A DNA stretch of 64,000 nt from Symsagittifera roscoffensis (lineage: Eukaryota; Xenacoelomorpha; Acoela; Convolutidae), in the NCBI RefSeq assembly GCF_963678635.1, contig NC_087069.1, positions 14,296,660 to 14,360,659 on the forward strand, read 5' to 3'. Below the pieces are notes generated by a model. It saw nothing but the letters and a program-made list of their open reading frames with translations, did not search any database and was not told the origin of the DNA. The position numbers and the translations under genes were made by a program. Positions 53,333-64,000 of this stretch are shown piece after piece (the stretch's first letter is position 1; each line of letters opens with the position of its first letter).

Positions 53333-54219
53333 TCCTTGACCTGTTGGCATGACAGGCATGCTGTTACCCACTATTCACATGCCTTTTTCATTCCAGGCCA
53401 CTCAAAGCGTTTCAGAATCGTCTGGTATACTGTGTCGATTCCCTGATGGCCCATCTGATCATGTGACCTGAATAAAAGTTCTGTTTGATAGAGTTGCGGC
53501 AACCCTATCGCATTGTATTTGTACAGGACTTTGTCCTCTTCACTTCTCTTGCAAGCCACGATCCCGTCCTTGTTCAGATATAACCTTCCCTCTTTCTGCA
53601 CAAAGTACTGTCGCACAATGCGGTATTTGTCTTCCTCGAGGTCTCCTTTGTCCGGAGCACCCTTTTCGATCCACTTTTTCATGCGGTTTGTCATGCGGTC
53701 ATTTCTCTGTGCTCTTAGTATGTTCGAAAGTCTGTATTTTGCCTTCAAGTACGTCTTCATGACCCTCATCTGACTATTTAGCTCATTGGGCTGATGCGTA
53801 TCTTCATCCATCTTAACGCACCAAATCTTTGCCAATGGCTGTGTTTCCTGTTCGAATGGCTGAAGATCAGCCCTGACTACCTCCTTCTGTGGCAACAGAC
53901 TTATCGAACGTTTCGATACCGCTATTGTTTCCAGATCATCCGTTGCGTTATTAAAGACTCTTTCATCTGGTATGAGGTACCGATCACTGTCAGGGTCTTG
54001 ATATACCTCCCCGTCCAGATTCCTTGCTCGAGTCTCCACTAGCAGTGCGTGGATCGCTAGCTCTGACAGTTCCGATCCTGAGCTCGAGTTCCTATCTGAG
54101 TAGGTGTCGATTCCTGAGTTCCAGGAGTTGTCATCCATTGAAGAGTCTGCGATAGAGCACGTCCCCTCCTTCAGATCAGTTCTGTGCCTTCTTCGCATCC
54201 ATCTGAACTCCCCGGACAA
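53333..54219 (-). pseudogene. Gypsy linker and integrase finger interrupted by the 12-kb element
   Basis: Minus strand, one open frame of 282 codons (54219-53371): the MDDNSWNSG linker, LKAKYRLSN, and the integrase H2C2 finger start (HDQMGHQG, FEWPGMKKACE). The integrase breaks off at 53333, where the DNA element is inserted; the 14 bases that should follow are on the far side at 41292-41305. This frame is -1 relative to the RT/RNase H frame upstream (54716 onwards). Confidence 0.87.
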
Positions 54220-55420
54220 AACTCTATTATCCAGTCCTGTTTCTCATCAGGAACTTTTTCATTTACATCAGAGTGCCCGGACAAACTTCTTTGTCCCGGG
54301 TGTTGATCTTGAAATTGCCGGTTCTTCTCACCGTCCGTCCCCCCGGACAAACACTCTTGTACCAGGTTTCGTTCAACCTTCTCATCTTCTTTCTCCTGGT
54401 CCTCAAAGGTAACGGTTTTCTTTTGCGTATCGTTCCCCTGTTCTTTCAGACCGTATGAAGTATTCGTTAAAACCTCGTGGGGTATTGAGGATACTAGTTG
54501 CTGAACTATTGTCCTACAATCCCTCTCGTTTTCTTTGTGTTGTCGTCTGGATGGCATGATCTTCACCTTCTCACTGACTGTCAGTGATGCCAGTGATGCT
54601 GCCCACTCGGGGCCATCTCTGGTCACTTCTCTCTCTAACAATCCACCCAGCATCCGCATCACTTGCGGTGTGACCTGCACCGTTTTATCCAATAATGAGA
54701 GGCTGTTAATGTTCATGCGAGAGAGTTCCTGCTGGACCGCAGCAACAGGTCCAAAGGCACCGGGTCCTTCTGGGATAGAATCTTCATCTCGGCTGCTTTC
54801 TCTACAGGTAACTCAGGATGTCCTGGGATTGGATGTCCAGACTTATCCAACCATCTCGTCAAGGGAAGTGCTTCATAAGTGTCTTTGTCCAGAAACGAAA
54901 ATCCTTCCTTGATTTCTGCCTGATTGGCTTGCTTCTGTTCCAATCTTTCTTAGAACTCGGTTTTCTTGCTGAGGCTGTCAGTATTCTGGTGTTTGTCACG
55001 CATCCTGTGCTTGATTATCATGTGATAGCCGTCTAACCTCACTATCCACCTTCCAATATAACTCTCATCCATCGAGAATATCTTCAACCAAGATAACGCC
55101 CTGTTGTCCACGCGTAGCTTAAAGGGAGCGCTCCCCAAGTATGCGCGGTACTTTTCCACAAATGTGACTACTGCAAACATTTCTGCCTTTGGTGCACCAG
55201 TTTTCATCTCAGTGTCACGTAACACCTTACTGCCATATGCAATGGGAAGGAGAATGGTTCTCCCATTCCATTCCTGCTCCTGATGCAGTATTCCCGAGAT
55301 GGCTACTACTGATGCGTCTGTGTCAAGAAGATACATGCCCTTTTCAGTAGGCATGCCTAGCACTGGCGCTTCGCACGGTTCCCGCTTTATGTTCTCAAAG
55401 GCCGTTTGAGCTTAATCGCT
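54171..55420 (-). pseudogene. Gypsy RNase H and linker
   Basis: Minus strand: RNase H from MLGMPTEKG with LLDTDAS and LRVDNRALSWL (55363-54950). A stop within the tail splits it from the following linker (54943-54713 and 54716-54171). Very similar to 35813-36948. Confidence 0.87.
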
Positions 55421-56200
55421 CCATTCAAACTTCCTTCCTTTGTTGCGCATCAGCTTCTGCATCGGATACAACTTGTCTGCATATCCTTTTTATGAACTTA
55501 CGGTAATAATTGGCAAACCCTATGAAGCTCATGAGCTGTGTGTCCGTTCTGGGAGCCTTCCATGTCAACACAGCTTCTACTGCTTCCGGGTCCGGCCTCA
55601 CACCATGCTTGTCCACCATTCTTCCTAGATATTTGATCGAATCCCTCAGGATCTCGCTATTCGATGGTTTGCTTTTTAAGCCTGCTCACTTCATGCAATC
55701 AAAGACCTCATCAAGCCGATCAATGTGGTCTTCCAGGGTTGGTGTTGCTATGACCACGTCATCCACATAGCACATCACAATATTCCGGTACTTCTTCGTC
55801 ACTCTGGTCAAAGCATGAGCCATCAGTCTTTGAAAAGTGGCTGTTGCGTTGTACAAGCCAAAGGGCATCCTCTTCCACTAGTACAATCACAACTCGCATG
55901 CGAATCTGGTCTTTTCTCTATCCTTCTTACGCAAAGGGACCTGCCAGAAGGCAGAACCCAAGTCCAATGTGGTGAAGAACTTGGCATCGCCCAGTTTAGA
56001 GAGGCTCTCGTCTATCCGCGGTATCGGGTACGCATCTTCTATCGTTACCGCGTTTAAGTAGCGAAAGTCGCAACAAAAACTAAGCCCCCTTTTCTTCCTC
56101 GCCATCACTACCCCGCAAGCCCAAGGCGATTTCGAGGGTTCTATCATGTCGTATTCGAGCAACATTTCTTTTTCCGCTCGGCACGCTTCCGATTTATGTG
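55421..56200 (-). pseudogene. Gypsy RT fragments with YVDD
   Basis: Minus strand: RT in pieces 56165-55887, 55868-55686 (YVDDVVIATP) and 55619-55425, with a stop and frameshifts at the same places as in the 37-kb copy. The shared lesions show that both come from one already defective parent. Positions 55440-56165 are almost identical to 37025-37750. Confidence 0.87.
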
Positions 56201-57264
56201 GCGTCTTTCCCTTTTAAATGTTCTATTTCTGGCAAAACCTGTTTGTCAGTTTCTAGTTCATATGACGAGGGGTGTTCCGGAAAACACGAGCAGCTCGACA
56301 AACCGTCGTTCGTTTCGGATTTTAGTGAAAACAGTTTATGATTAGATTTTAATTCGTTATTCCTTTTTAAAATTTTATCTTTATTGGCATGGTAAGGACA
56401 TTTTTTCACACTAAATCTCTTCAAGTTTTGTGTCTCTTCATGGTCGGTCCTAATCGGCAAAGCGTAACCAAGTTTCTTTCCACGCTGGGTTGAAACCGTG
56501 GTGTCCAGTATGTTCCATAACACACTGACTACTAGGAAGCTCATCCAAAGATCCCGTCCTCCCATGTGGAGGACCGTTATTGGTGTTCTTCCGGCTACGT
56601 AAATCTCTCCTCGATTGGCCGCGGCCAGTCGGAGATTCGTCGGAATTAGATCTTCCCTCGTGAAGCTCATTCTTTCCCAAGTTTTTATCGGCATTACACT
56701 CATTACCGCTCCTGTGTCCAGAAGCCCCGTGACTCCGATTTTCTTTCCGTTGGTGTCGAGAAGATGTGCAGTCACATCTGCTTCGTATCCAATGTGAACC
56801 GCGTCTTGCTCCATAATGGCGTCATGGCCTATCCTACGGACTTTGAGTTCTTCTTCACCCAAATAGATCTGTCCTATTTGGTCACTGTCTGTTGTCACAT
56901 ATGTCCTAGTGTAGATGCTACTCCCATCCACGTTCAGCATCACTTGATATGGTCCATAGACTTCCACGTAGCGCCTGTGAAGCTTCTTTTTTCGAGGGCC
57001 ACCCGTTGATAGTAGTGCTCGCACAGCTCTTGACTCAGTGCGTGGCTCCACCTGCCTCAGATAATCTGCATATGTGTCAAAATGCATCAAAGTGAACTCT
57101 AATGGTTCACTCAGATTTCTGATTACCTGGTGTCCCGCTACCGAGATTATCGATTGTATTTTGCTTCCTTGTGGCACCATACCGATCCTCTGCTGGGTCT
57201 TAGTGCTTTCGTTTCTTCGACCTCTGATGCCTCGAAGGCGTTTAGTTTTCCTGTATTTTCTCAA
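56194..57264 (-). pseudogene. Gypsy protease and protease-RT linker with two deletions
   Basis: Minus strand, open for 356 codons: VTGLLDTGAVMSVMPIKTW (protease active site), then LWMSFLVV joined directly to SVLWNILDTTVS, which removes the second half of the protease. A second deletion near 56205 removes the first part of RT up to TPHKSEACR. It overlaps the gag-NC frame by 23 bp in another frame. Confidence 0.86.
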
Positions 57265-57784
57265 TTTCCAATTCGAGCTTCACCTTTTGTTCGATCTCCT
57301 TCGTCACCAATTCCTGCTGGACTCTATTTAGAGCATCCCTCGCGGCTGCCCTATAATCAATCTTGAAGTCATCCGCCGCAGTCACCGGTTCCGGTTCACA
57401 AGTCTCTTCCGTTACCGCCTGCATCTTCTTCGTTGCCAGCTCTTGCGGTTTTTCTTTTCTGCACGCCTCCGCTTCACTCAGCAGGCGAGCCTTGCTTGCT
57501 TTCACACCCGATAAAGCTTCCTCATGCCTTGGATGCTTGATGTCTGCTACAGCATCCGAGAATTGCGGACAATCCGATTTTAAATGACCTTCCAAATTGC
57601 AAAAGAAACACCTCGGGCCAAATTTTGCAGTTACTCCTCTCATGAAATCTTCATGGTCGACTTCTGAGGCATCTTCGTCCTCGAGGCTAAAGCCTATTAC
57701 TTTCATGCCCTGTTTGTAAGTTGGGCATGCTGACACATGATGGTCCGTCGAACTGCAAATTGCACAAGAGCGCCTCTTGTCCAT
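57242..57784 (-). pseudogene. Gypsy Gag nucleocapsid with two CCHC knuckles
   Basis: Minus strand, 180 codons: CAICSSTDHHVSAC and CFFCNLEGHLKSDC, then a long helical segment ending LELEIEKIQEN. At the position where the plus-strand element has its UAG between gag and pol, this copy has sense codons. It is separated from the capsid part by a stop and indels near 57790-57840. Confidence 0.85.
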
Positions 57785-57842
57785 ATCGTCCCCCGGTTTA
57801 TATCAGTTGTTCCCTTGGTTTGCTGGTCCGTTGTTAAAATTG

Positions 57843-58750
57843 CTATAATTGTTCTTGTAATATCCAGATCTTGATGGAGGCTTCAGCAAAAGTTATTCTT
57901 TTGACTTGAGTCTCAACTCCTCTGGTTCGAAGTTCATCACATTGTAACATTGTTCGAAGTTCATCATTCTTCACACCATTGATGAATTTTGAGGCTACTG
58001 CCAGGTTCATCCTTCTGTTTGACTCATCTAGTTGGGTACGCCTTCTCAGCATTTCCAAATCGTCTAGAAACTTGTCTATCGTCTCATCTTCTCGTTGCCT
58101 CCTTTTCTCGAAGGGCATCACTGCTTGGTGTCCCTGCACCCCTGAGCCAAAACGATTTAGCAAGATTTCAAAGATTTTCTCAGCAGTGTACCGTTGGTAC
58201 TGCTTTTTGGCCATCACGCAGTTTAGGGCTGTCCCTTCCAAATTACTGGTAAGCGCACTACATTCTTGCCTTTCTGACAAGTCCTCTTCCTCAAAATGCA
58301 GATTCATCACTTCTATCCAGGTATCAAAACAGCCATCAGATTCGTCTTTGTAGCATCTTGGTTTCTTAAAAACCCTTCTGGACTTTTCGCTACGTTCATT
58401 GGTCCTAGATAACCTCGTAAGGAATGTTTCCAAAGACCTGTTCAGAGTTTCAAAGGCTGTTGCTATTAAGGTAGCCGCTCTTGAATGCCCTGCTTGAGTA
58501 TCATTGTACCCTGATAAGGGTTTTGCACTTGGAACTTCCCTTCCGTCCGATTCACTTGGATTGTTTCCTCCTTGGCTCGCATGACTCATCCCTGGGCTGG
58601 CATGACTCCTGTTCCTGGAATCACTTCTACCAGTCGCATGTGTGCCTTGCGTCGGTCGTTCGTATGAGGTCTGTCTGTTGCCTGTTGAACTTCCTCTGAT
58701 GTTTGGGCCCCATGTTATATTATCACCTGTGGCATAGCCTGCTGAACTGC
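57843..58750 (-). pseudogene. Gypsy Gag capsid region
   Basis: Minus strand, main frame 58589-57843 (248 codons) with CFDTWIEVMNLHFEEEDL, LNRFGSGVQGHQAVMPF, FLDDLEMLRRR and FINGVKNDELRTML. A small local duplication near 57916-57962 (CGAAGTTCATCA twice) breaks the end. Homologous to 40397-40998 and to residues about 400-600 of the plus-strand Gag. Confidence 0.85.
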
Positions 58751-58781
58751 CCCTACCCCTAGTGAATCCATATGTCCTTCT

Positions 58782-60052
58782 CTAATTTTGTTGGTCATTG
58801 AAGTTCAACCTCGGCTCCCTGCTGGGTCCTTCCGAGTTCGGTTCCCCATATTTTGGTTCACTCCTGCTGCCTAGTAGCCCGTCCAACCTATCCATGATAG
58901 CCTGAGTTCGCCTCTCCATCAGCGCATCTATCTTTGTGTCAAGAGTCCCAAGAGACTGCTCTTGTTGAATTCTCAACTTCTCCATCGTAACTGTCTTTGT
59001 TCTGTTTGCCTTGTCATTCGCGACAAGTTCTTCGCCGAGTGTTCATCCGTTCTTTCCTTCAAGCGTTTTTTGCTTCTTGTCTATTGCGGTTTATTTCTTC
59101 CCGCAGACTTTCTCTCTTGAAGTGGACTGCTCTTTCTAGTTCACTCATTCTTATGGACATCTGTTTTTTCTGTTCTCCTATGCTGCCCACTTTGTTGGTC
59201 AAGGCTTCTTCAATTGATACTCCGTTGTCCACTAGTGGCGTCACAAGTGGCGGTGTCACCCTGTCGATCCCAGGTAGTTTGGTGCTGGTCAAGACTCGGG
59301 CTTTGATTCTCTGCCTCGACGTCTTTTCATTATCCACCTCTGGATCCGCCGATGCGTTGCTCAGCCCTGTGTTTCTAATCTCCCCAGTTCGCATTTCCGA
59401 ATTCGTCATACTCACAAAGTCTCCTGAATGGCCTGATGTGTTTGTGGTTTTGCTTGTTGTCCTCACTACACCAATTTGGTCCATGGTACCAGTCCAGTCC
59501 CGCTGTCGGTGTATGGTTCATTCTCCTGAGTCGAACTATTGAGGCTGACTTGAGATCCACAGTCAGCCTGCTCTTCATCGTCCTCTTCTTTCTCCTGGGA
59601 TTCTCCTTCATCGCCTGTACCCGCACCCATGGCAAATGGAAAGATGTTTCCGATAGTGTTCTTCACTCTTTCTAAAAACGATGAGGACGTTGCCTGTTTC
59701 TCCGTCACGCCTGCCATCATGGTGTTGTCAGTGGGAGATCTTCTAGTTGCCACCATTTCAATAGAGATGTCGGACAGTTCCGACATCTCCTCTCGGTCCA
59801 GTGTCCCGGTGGAAGTGGCAAAATCTTGGCCTTGTTCTACCGGAGTAGATTCACTCGCCAGCCTTCTGTTCCTTCTCCGCTCCGGTCCATGTAATTCCTG
59901 GTCCTCGTCAAGTCAATGGCCTGGTCCGGATGGACCATCACTTCTAGCATTGCTTTTTGCTCTTCTGAGGACTTTTGACTCCTGGTCTCAACCATTCTGC
60001 CTGAAACCGTCTGCCCATTGTCGGTCCGGGATTCGTGTGATCCTTTCCACAA
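58782..60052 (-). pseudogene. Gypsy Gag N-terminal region
   Basis: Minus strand, several frames: MVETRSQ start near 59995 (60052-59837), MSELSDISIEMVATRRS (59786-59466), SMTNSEMRTGE to MSELERAVHFKRE (59484-59059), and MEKLRIQQEQSL coiled coil (58985-58782). The order matches the first 350 residues of the plus-strand Gag. Frameshifts separate the parts. Confidence 0.75.
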
Positions 60053-60899
60053 AAGGTTCGGTCATTGCTTTTCTCTGTTTCTCAGGTATGAAGTTCCTGG
60101 AGCTATCACCTAGTTTGGGTATCCTTGACTTGTCTGTAATCATTTTTAATTTATCAATTCTTACTGCCTATACACTCAATTCGATTGCTAGTGTCTTTTT
60201 GATCTGACTACTGATAATGATAACACAACACGATACATTCTAAAAGTTTCTATTAATACAGACCACGAATCTTTGTATGTTATCGCAGTACAGCGTGTAT
60301 ACAACTTATCCACGATAATTGAATATTAGTTGTAAAATGTGAAGCTAGCACGGTATGATGATATCAATCTATTTAAAAGATAGTGTTCTCACTACCCAAT
60401 CAAGCACAAATTTTATTGGCTTGAAACCAAAATTGAAAAAAATTAAGAATTATTTCTGTGAAAAACGTATGTGCTTTGTACTTTTAGTCAATCGCAATGC
60501 AATAGTCGAACTTGTTTCTAAAGAAAGAGCTTTCACTGCTTGGTGCTGCACCAAACAGACAAAACTTGAAGGCAGTAATTTTCACAAATGGGCGTCTATT
60601 GCGCCCACCGAGTCCTGTGTTACCTATCTGCCTTCGGACTGTCCGAGCTAGACCTACTAAAATCCTCAGAGCACATAAAACGTATCGGATTTCAATCCAC
60701 ACCAATGAGTTATACACTCTTGTTCAATTTAGACTTAGTGTCGCGAATATCCGAGTTTAGACCTGTTTTGTTTTGGTTTGGTTTTTTTTATAAAAGGCAA
60801 GTTACCAGTGCAGTCACTGGTTCCCAGCCTATCTCTTAATAACCTAAAACCTTTAACTACTTTCTTTTCTGTCGTCTTCTTAATTTTTGACAAAACAAT
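60053..60899. other. Non-coding flank of the minus-strand gypsy copy
   Basis: AT-rich, no supported gene. By position it may hold the leader of the minus-strand gag. No LTR or primer-binding site was recognised. Confidence 0.4.
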
Positions 60900-61196
60900 A
60901 CCCCTCCGGATTGACAAAAATAGGACCCCTCCGGATTGGCAAAAATAGGGACCCCTCCGGATTGGCAAAAATAGGGACCCATTCGGATTGGTAAAAACAG
61001 GACCTCTCCGGATAGGCAAAAATGAGACCCTTCCGGATTGGCAAAATTAGACCCCTCCGGATTGGCAAAACTAGACCCCTCCGGATTGGCAAAATTGGAC
61101 CCCTCCGGATTGGCAAAACTAGACCCCTCCGGATTGGCAAAATTGGACCCCTCCGGATTGGCAAAATTGGGACCCCTCCGGATTTGTAAAAATAGC
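60900..61196. repeat. Minisatellite of CCTCCGGATTGGCAAAA units
   Basis: About 13 tandem copies of a 21-25-bp unit with core CCGGATTGGCAAAA. The first copies are longer (AATAGGGAC spacer), the later ones shorter (TTGGAC or CTAGAC spacer). The repeated minus-strand peptide PIRRG is only its translation. Confidence 0.92.
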
Positions 61197-64000
61197 CTCT
61201 CGGGGACTTTTTAAACTCTCACCCGAAACCCTTCCGGATACGTTCTCCGATCCTATTATGCTGTTTGAACTAACTAGGAAGGGTGTATCGTCTTTCCTTA
61301 GACCCTTCCGGATTGAAGTTAAGCCTCTTATTTGACAATTCACCCTAACGGTGAAGGGTCTAATCACTAGCCTAGTTTCTACTTGACTATGGTTTTCTGG
61401 TCCCTTTAGCCTTCCTTTTTCGTCTAGAGCAACGTTAATTTGCCTTATTCCGTTACTACCCTTTGGTAGGGGTGTAAGGGCTTTAAAAAATTTTTTTTTA
61501 TAAAACGTGAAGGGTCTTTTTTTTATAAAACGTGAAGGGTCCTTCCCGAATTGGTGAATTTGCTAAGAACCATCCTAAAAACTTTTCACGCTTACTTTTT
61601 TGAATAATTGTTGTTTTTGTTAGTAAGCGCAGCTAATTTTTGATCTACTGGTACCAAGATCAACTGGATCTGTCCAGTAGTTCTAAAGTTATTAACCAAA
61701 ACGTCTCCTTTCTAAAGTCGAAAAATTTATCCGCCTAACTTTTTTCGTAATTCTGTTCTATTCGACCTCAAAACTATTGATCCGAGCTCAGAAGGCCTCT
61801 ATTCTTCTAGTTCAATGCAAAAAAACCCGATCTAAAACGCTCTAGTTGAAAAAATTTGCCAAAAACTATGCTGTTTGGACCCCTCTGGATTGATGAATCC
61901 ACTAAATCAAAAACGTTAAGTTCGATTTCTCTGTAACCCGGAAGGTTATCGGCAAACGTGTTTTAAAAGCTGTCGATTCACTAGTGAATGTTATCCGAAC
62001 AACAATTTTTACTGTCCTAACTCAAAAATTTCAAAAAATTTTCCTACTTTGTAGCGTTTCGTTTCTTCAAAAGTCAAGCAATTTCGGTTTTTTGCACCCA
62101 ATTAGTTCCAACCACTTCCGAAATAAAATTAACCGGGTCCACCTATTATACTAGTACAGTTAAGATATCACTCACTAATTTAGCGCTTTTTTCCGTTTCA
62201 AAAAATATCGATATCTCAAAATTCTCGATTTGTGGGGGGGGGGGTCAAAATATCGCTATTTGACCCTAGAAACCGGTCCGCTTACTGTGTTTTTCACGAA
62301 AAACGATATAGGAGTATTAATATAGGCTATATAATTAATAATACTAGTAATACTATACCCCTTCGGGTTCGTTCAATATCCGAATTAAGGTGCTCAACTC
62401 GGAAATTCGCAGTTCGGTGAAGGGTCACTACGGTGCAGAACTGTCGAGCCCCCCACGGATTAATATCTTATTTTTTGTACCAAAAGGGATACAAAACTTG
62501 TTAACGATACCCAACAGTCGACTGTTGTTGTCGTTGAGCCCCCTCTTGTCACTCCTTGTACTGCTTGCCGGATTTGTCTTCTTCACTAATCCCGAGACCC
62601 TTCCGGATTGAGCGCAAATTAGCATTAACGTACTTAAATACTCAAATAACCCTACAGTACAAGCCTCACAAACGGGCCACAATAATGATTGTAACGATCT
62701 CGACTGATTGACTGATATAATTGACTGTAACAATATTATATCTAACAACAACAAACGGGAGGGTCGGGTCACGTCTCGTCTGGGGGGATGATTTCTACTG
62801 ATTTTATACTTGTATACTGTTTTTGGTTTTTTCGGTTATTTTTCAATTTTTTTGTTTTTTCTTGGGTACTATACTAGTTTGTGTTTGGTTTCCTATATAT
62901 CTTTAAGTGTTTTTGGTCCCGCGCCACTCAGGAAATGACGGGACCGCGAATCCCCCCACCCTTCCTGGTTCGTGATTTTTCGGTCTTAACTAGGTTAAAA
63001 AGCTATTCACGGGAATCCGGAAGGCTTCCGCATTCCGAACTACCCTTCCGCCCCGGCGGTTAGGGCCTATTAAGGGCGTTATTATGAGCATCCGCTCGTC
63101 GCGGAGTTCTCGTTAACGGTTTTGCCGGTCATGATGTTAAAAAAGAATAACACACAGGAGCGCCATAAAAACATCTATGTAACATTCGCCCGGAAGTACA
63201 TATCGACGGAAAATAAAGCTCAGCTATAAAACGACTGGCCAGCGTCTAAGCAAAGCTCTACATGCTTTTCACCGTCTTTACCAAAGCCAGTTCTTTTGGT
63301 GGTCTTTCTAAAATCGGGTCGACAAAAAGGTTACTGTTCTCCGGCTTCGACCAGAACGCTCAAATTAACTTACTTACATGCAAAATTAGTGAGCTCAGTG
63401 GTGGGTCTCAGTATCCCCAGACCACGAGGTCACTCCTAAAATCAGGTCTACTACTATTTATTATATTACTATTGTTTTTGTTCAGTAGATAAAAATCATC
63501 ATCTCCATCGAAGATGGATCAACCCTTTCCCTTAACTCCTAGCTTCTCATCGTCAAAAAACGAATCCAGATGTTAATTAAATTCAATTCAGGGCATAACG
63601 AGGAAGCTAATATTTAGTTTAAAATGATTCAAGTTCAAATCCCAAGACCCCTCCGGATTCCTGAATCCGGAGAAATAACACCCTTATTTCCTCTCCGGAA
63701 GGCTGGTTTCCACCCTTCACCGTTAGTGTGAATGGCCTTGCAACGATTGTAGCGACACAATTGTTGCAACTCGGAGCGGTCTCTGCTAATACTCTTTCGT
63801 ATTCTTCTACCTCTTATCGTCTTTTTCTCATAAGTATCGTCGTTGTTGTTTTCGCAACACCTACCGTTGTTCTGTTTTATTTTGGATTTCTTCCAAAATG
63901 GCCGTTTTTGACGTTTCTCAGAAAGTCTGACGTCATCATTCGAAATTTAAAAAAATTAAAATACCAGAACTTCCCAGCCTTCACGATTTGTCTAATCGTC
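61197..64000. other. AT-rich DNA with dispersed CCGGATT motifs
   Basis: No gene is supported; the open frames are short and lack family features. CCCTTCCGGATT or CCCCTCCGGATT motifs recur at about 61231, 61302, 62591 and 63646, and their complements at about 63014 and 63691. A second repeated pattern is GTGAAGGGTC (about 61351, 61507, 61534, 62416). A G-homopolymer lies near 62234. These could be subterminal repeats of another mobile element that extends beyond the window. Confidence 0.45.

Noticed and set aside
60735..61367. Minus-strand ORFs rich in PIRRG repeats
   Set aside because: They are translations of the CCGGATTGGCAAAA minisatellite; open in several frames because the unit lacks stops.
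61197..64000. Short ORFs at 62232-63492 as genes
   Set aside because: Under 115 codons, no splice-compatible neighbours, no recognisable domain, and AT-rich repeat-laden context.

Overview
This window is invertebrate-type metazoan nuclear DNA made almost entirely of mobile elements. Three things point that way: multi-exon genes with short introns, GT donors and TTTCAG/TTTAG acceptors; Ty3/gypsy-type retroelements; and a Maverick/Polinton fragment whose capsid and protease genes look like those in nematode and cnidarian genomes. I saw no host housekeeping gene, rRNA or tRNA, and the phylum cannot be fixed from the sequence.

Layout. (1) 1-19838: a very long plus-strand Ty3/gypsy-like retroelement. 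It has gag (coiled coil, capsid, two CCHC knuckles), pol (protease, RT, RNase H), an integrase followed by a macro-domain-like C-terminus, and then two large extra ORFs. The first extra ORF carries one clear and one degenerate SGNH-hydrolase-like domain. LTRs were not found. (2) 19839-23225: a 5'-truncated, decaying Maverick/Polinton fragment with an intact adenain-like protease gene. (3) 22441-35168: about 2.9 tandem copies of a chimeric unit of roughly 4.4 kb, made of the Maverick tail plus rearranged minus-strand gypsy pol pieces that share one deletion in RT. (4) 35169-41305 and 53333-60052: further minus-strand gypsy debris, originally contiguous. (5) 41306-53332: a 12,027-bp DNA element inserted into that debris, with 26-bp perfect terminal inverted repeats, a 2- or 3-bp target duplication and GGATTCC-rich subterminal repeats. 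(6) 60900-64000: a minisatellite and AT-rich DNA with scattered CCGGATT motifs.

The 12-kb element is the most striking part. It has three multi-exon genes. The first (42344-46648, plus) reads through a putative RNase H-fold transposase, a BRCT-like segment and a KDM2/KDM7(PHF8)-like JmjC domain; in this copy it carries one nonsense codon and one 1-nt frameshift. The second (49302-47178, minus) is unrecognised, with a weak chromo/Tudor-like N-terminus. The third (49753-52525, plus) is an open 699-aa protein ending in a SET domain most like KMT5A/SET8. The last two are divergently transcribed around a 75-bp inverted repeat. A DNA transposon carrying both a histone-lysine methyltransferase-like and a demethylase-like gene suggests it manipulates the chromatin at its own insertion sites. 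The functional reading is inference. The ORFs, splice sites, inverted repeats and empty-site comparison are direct.
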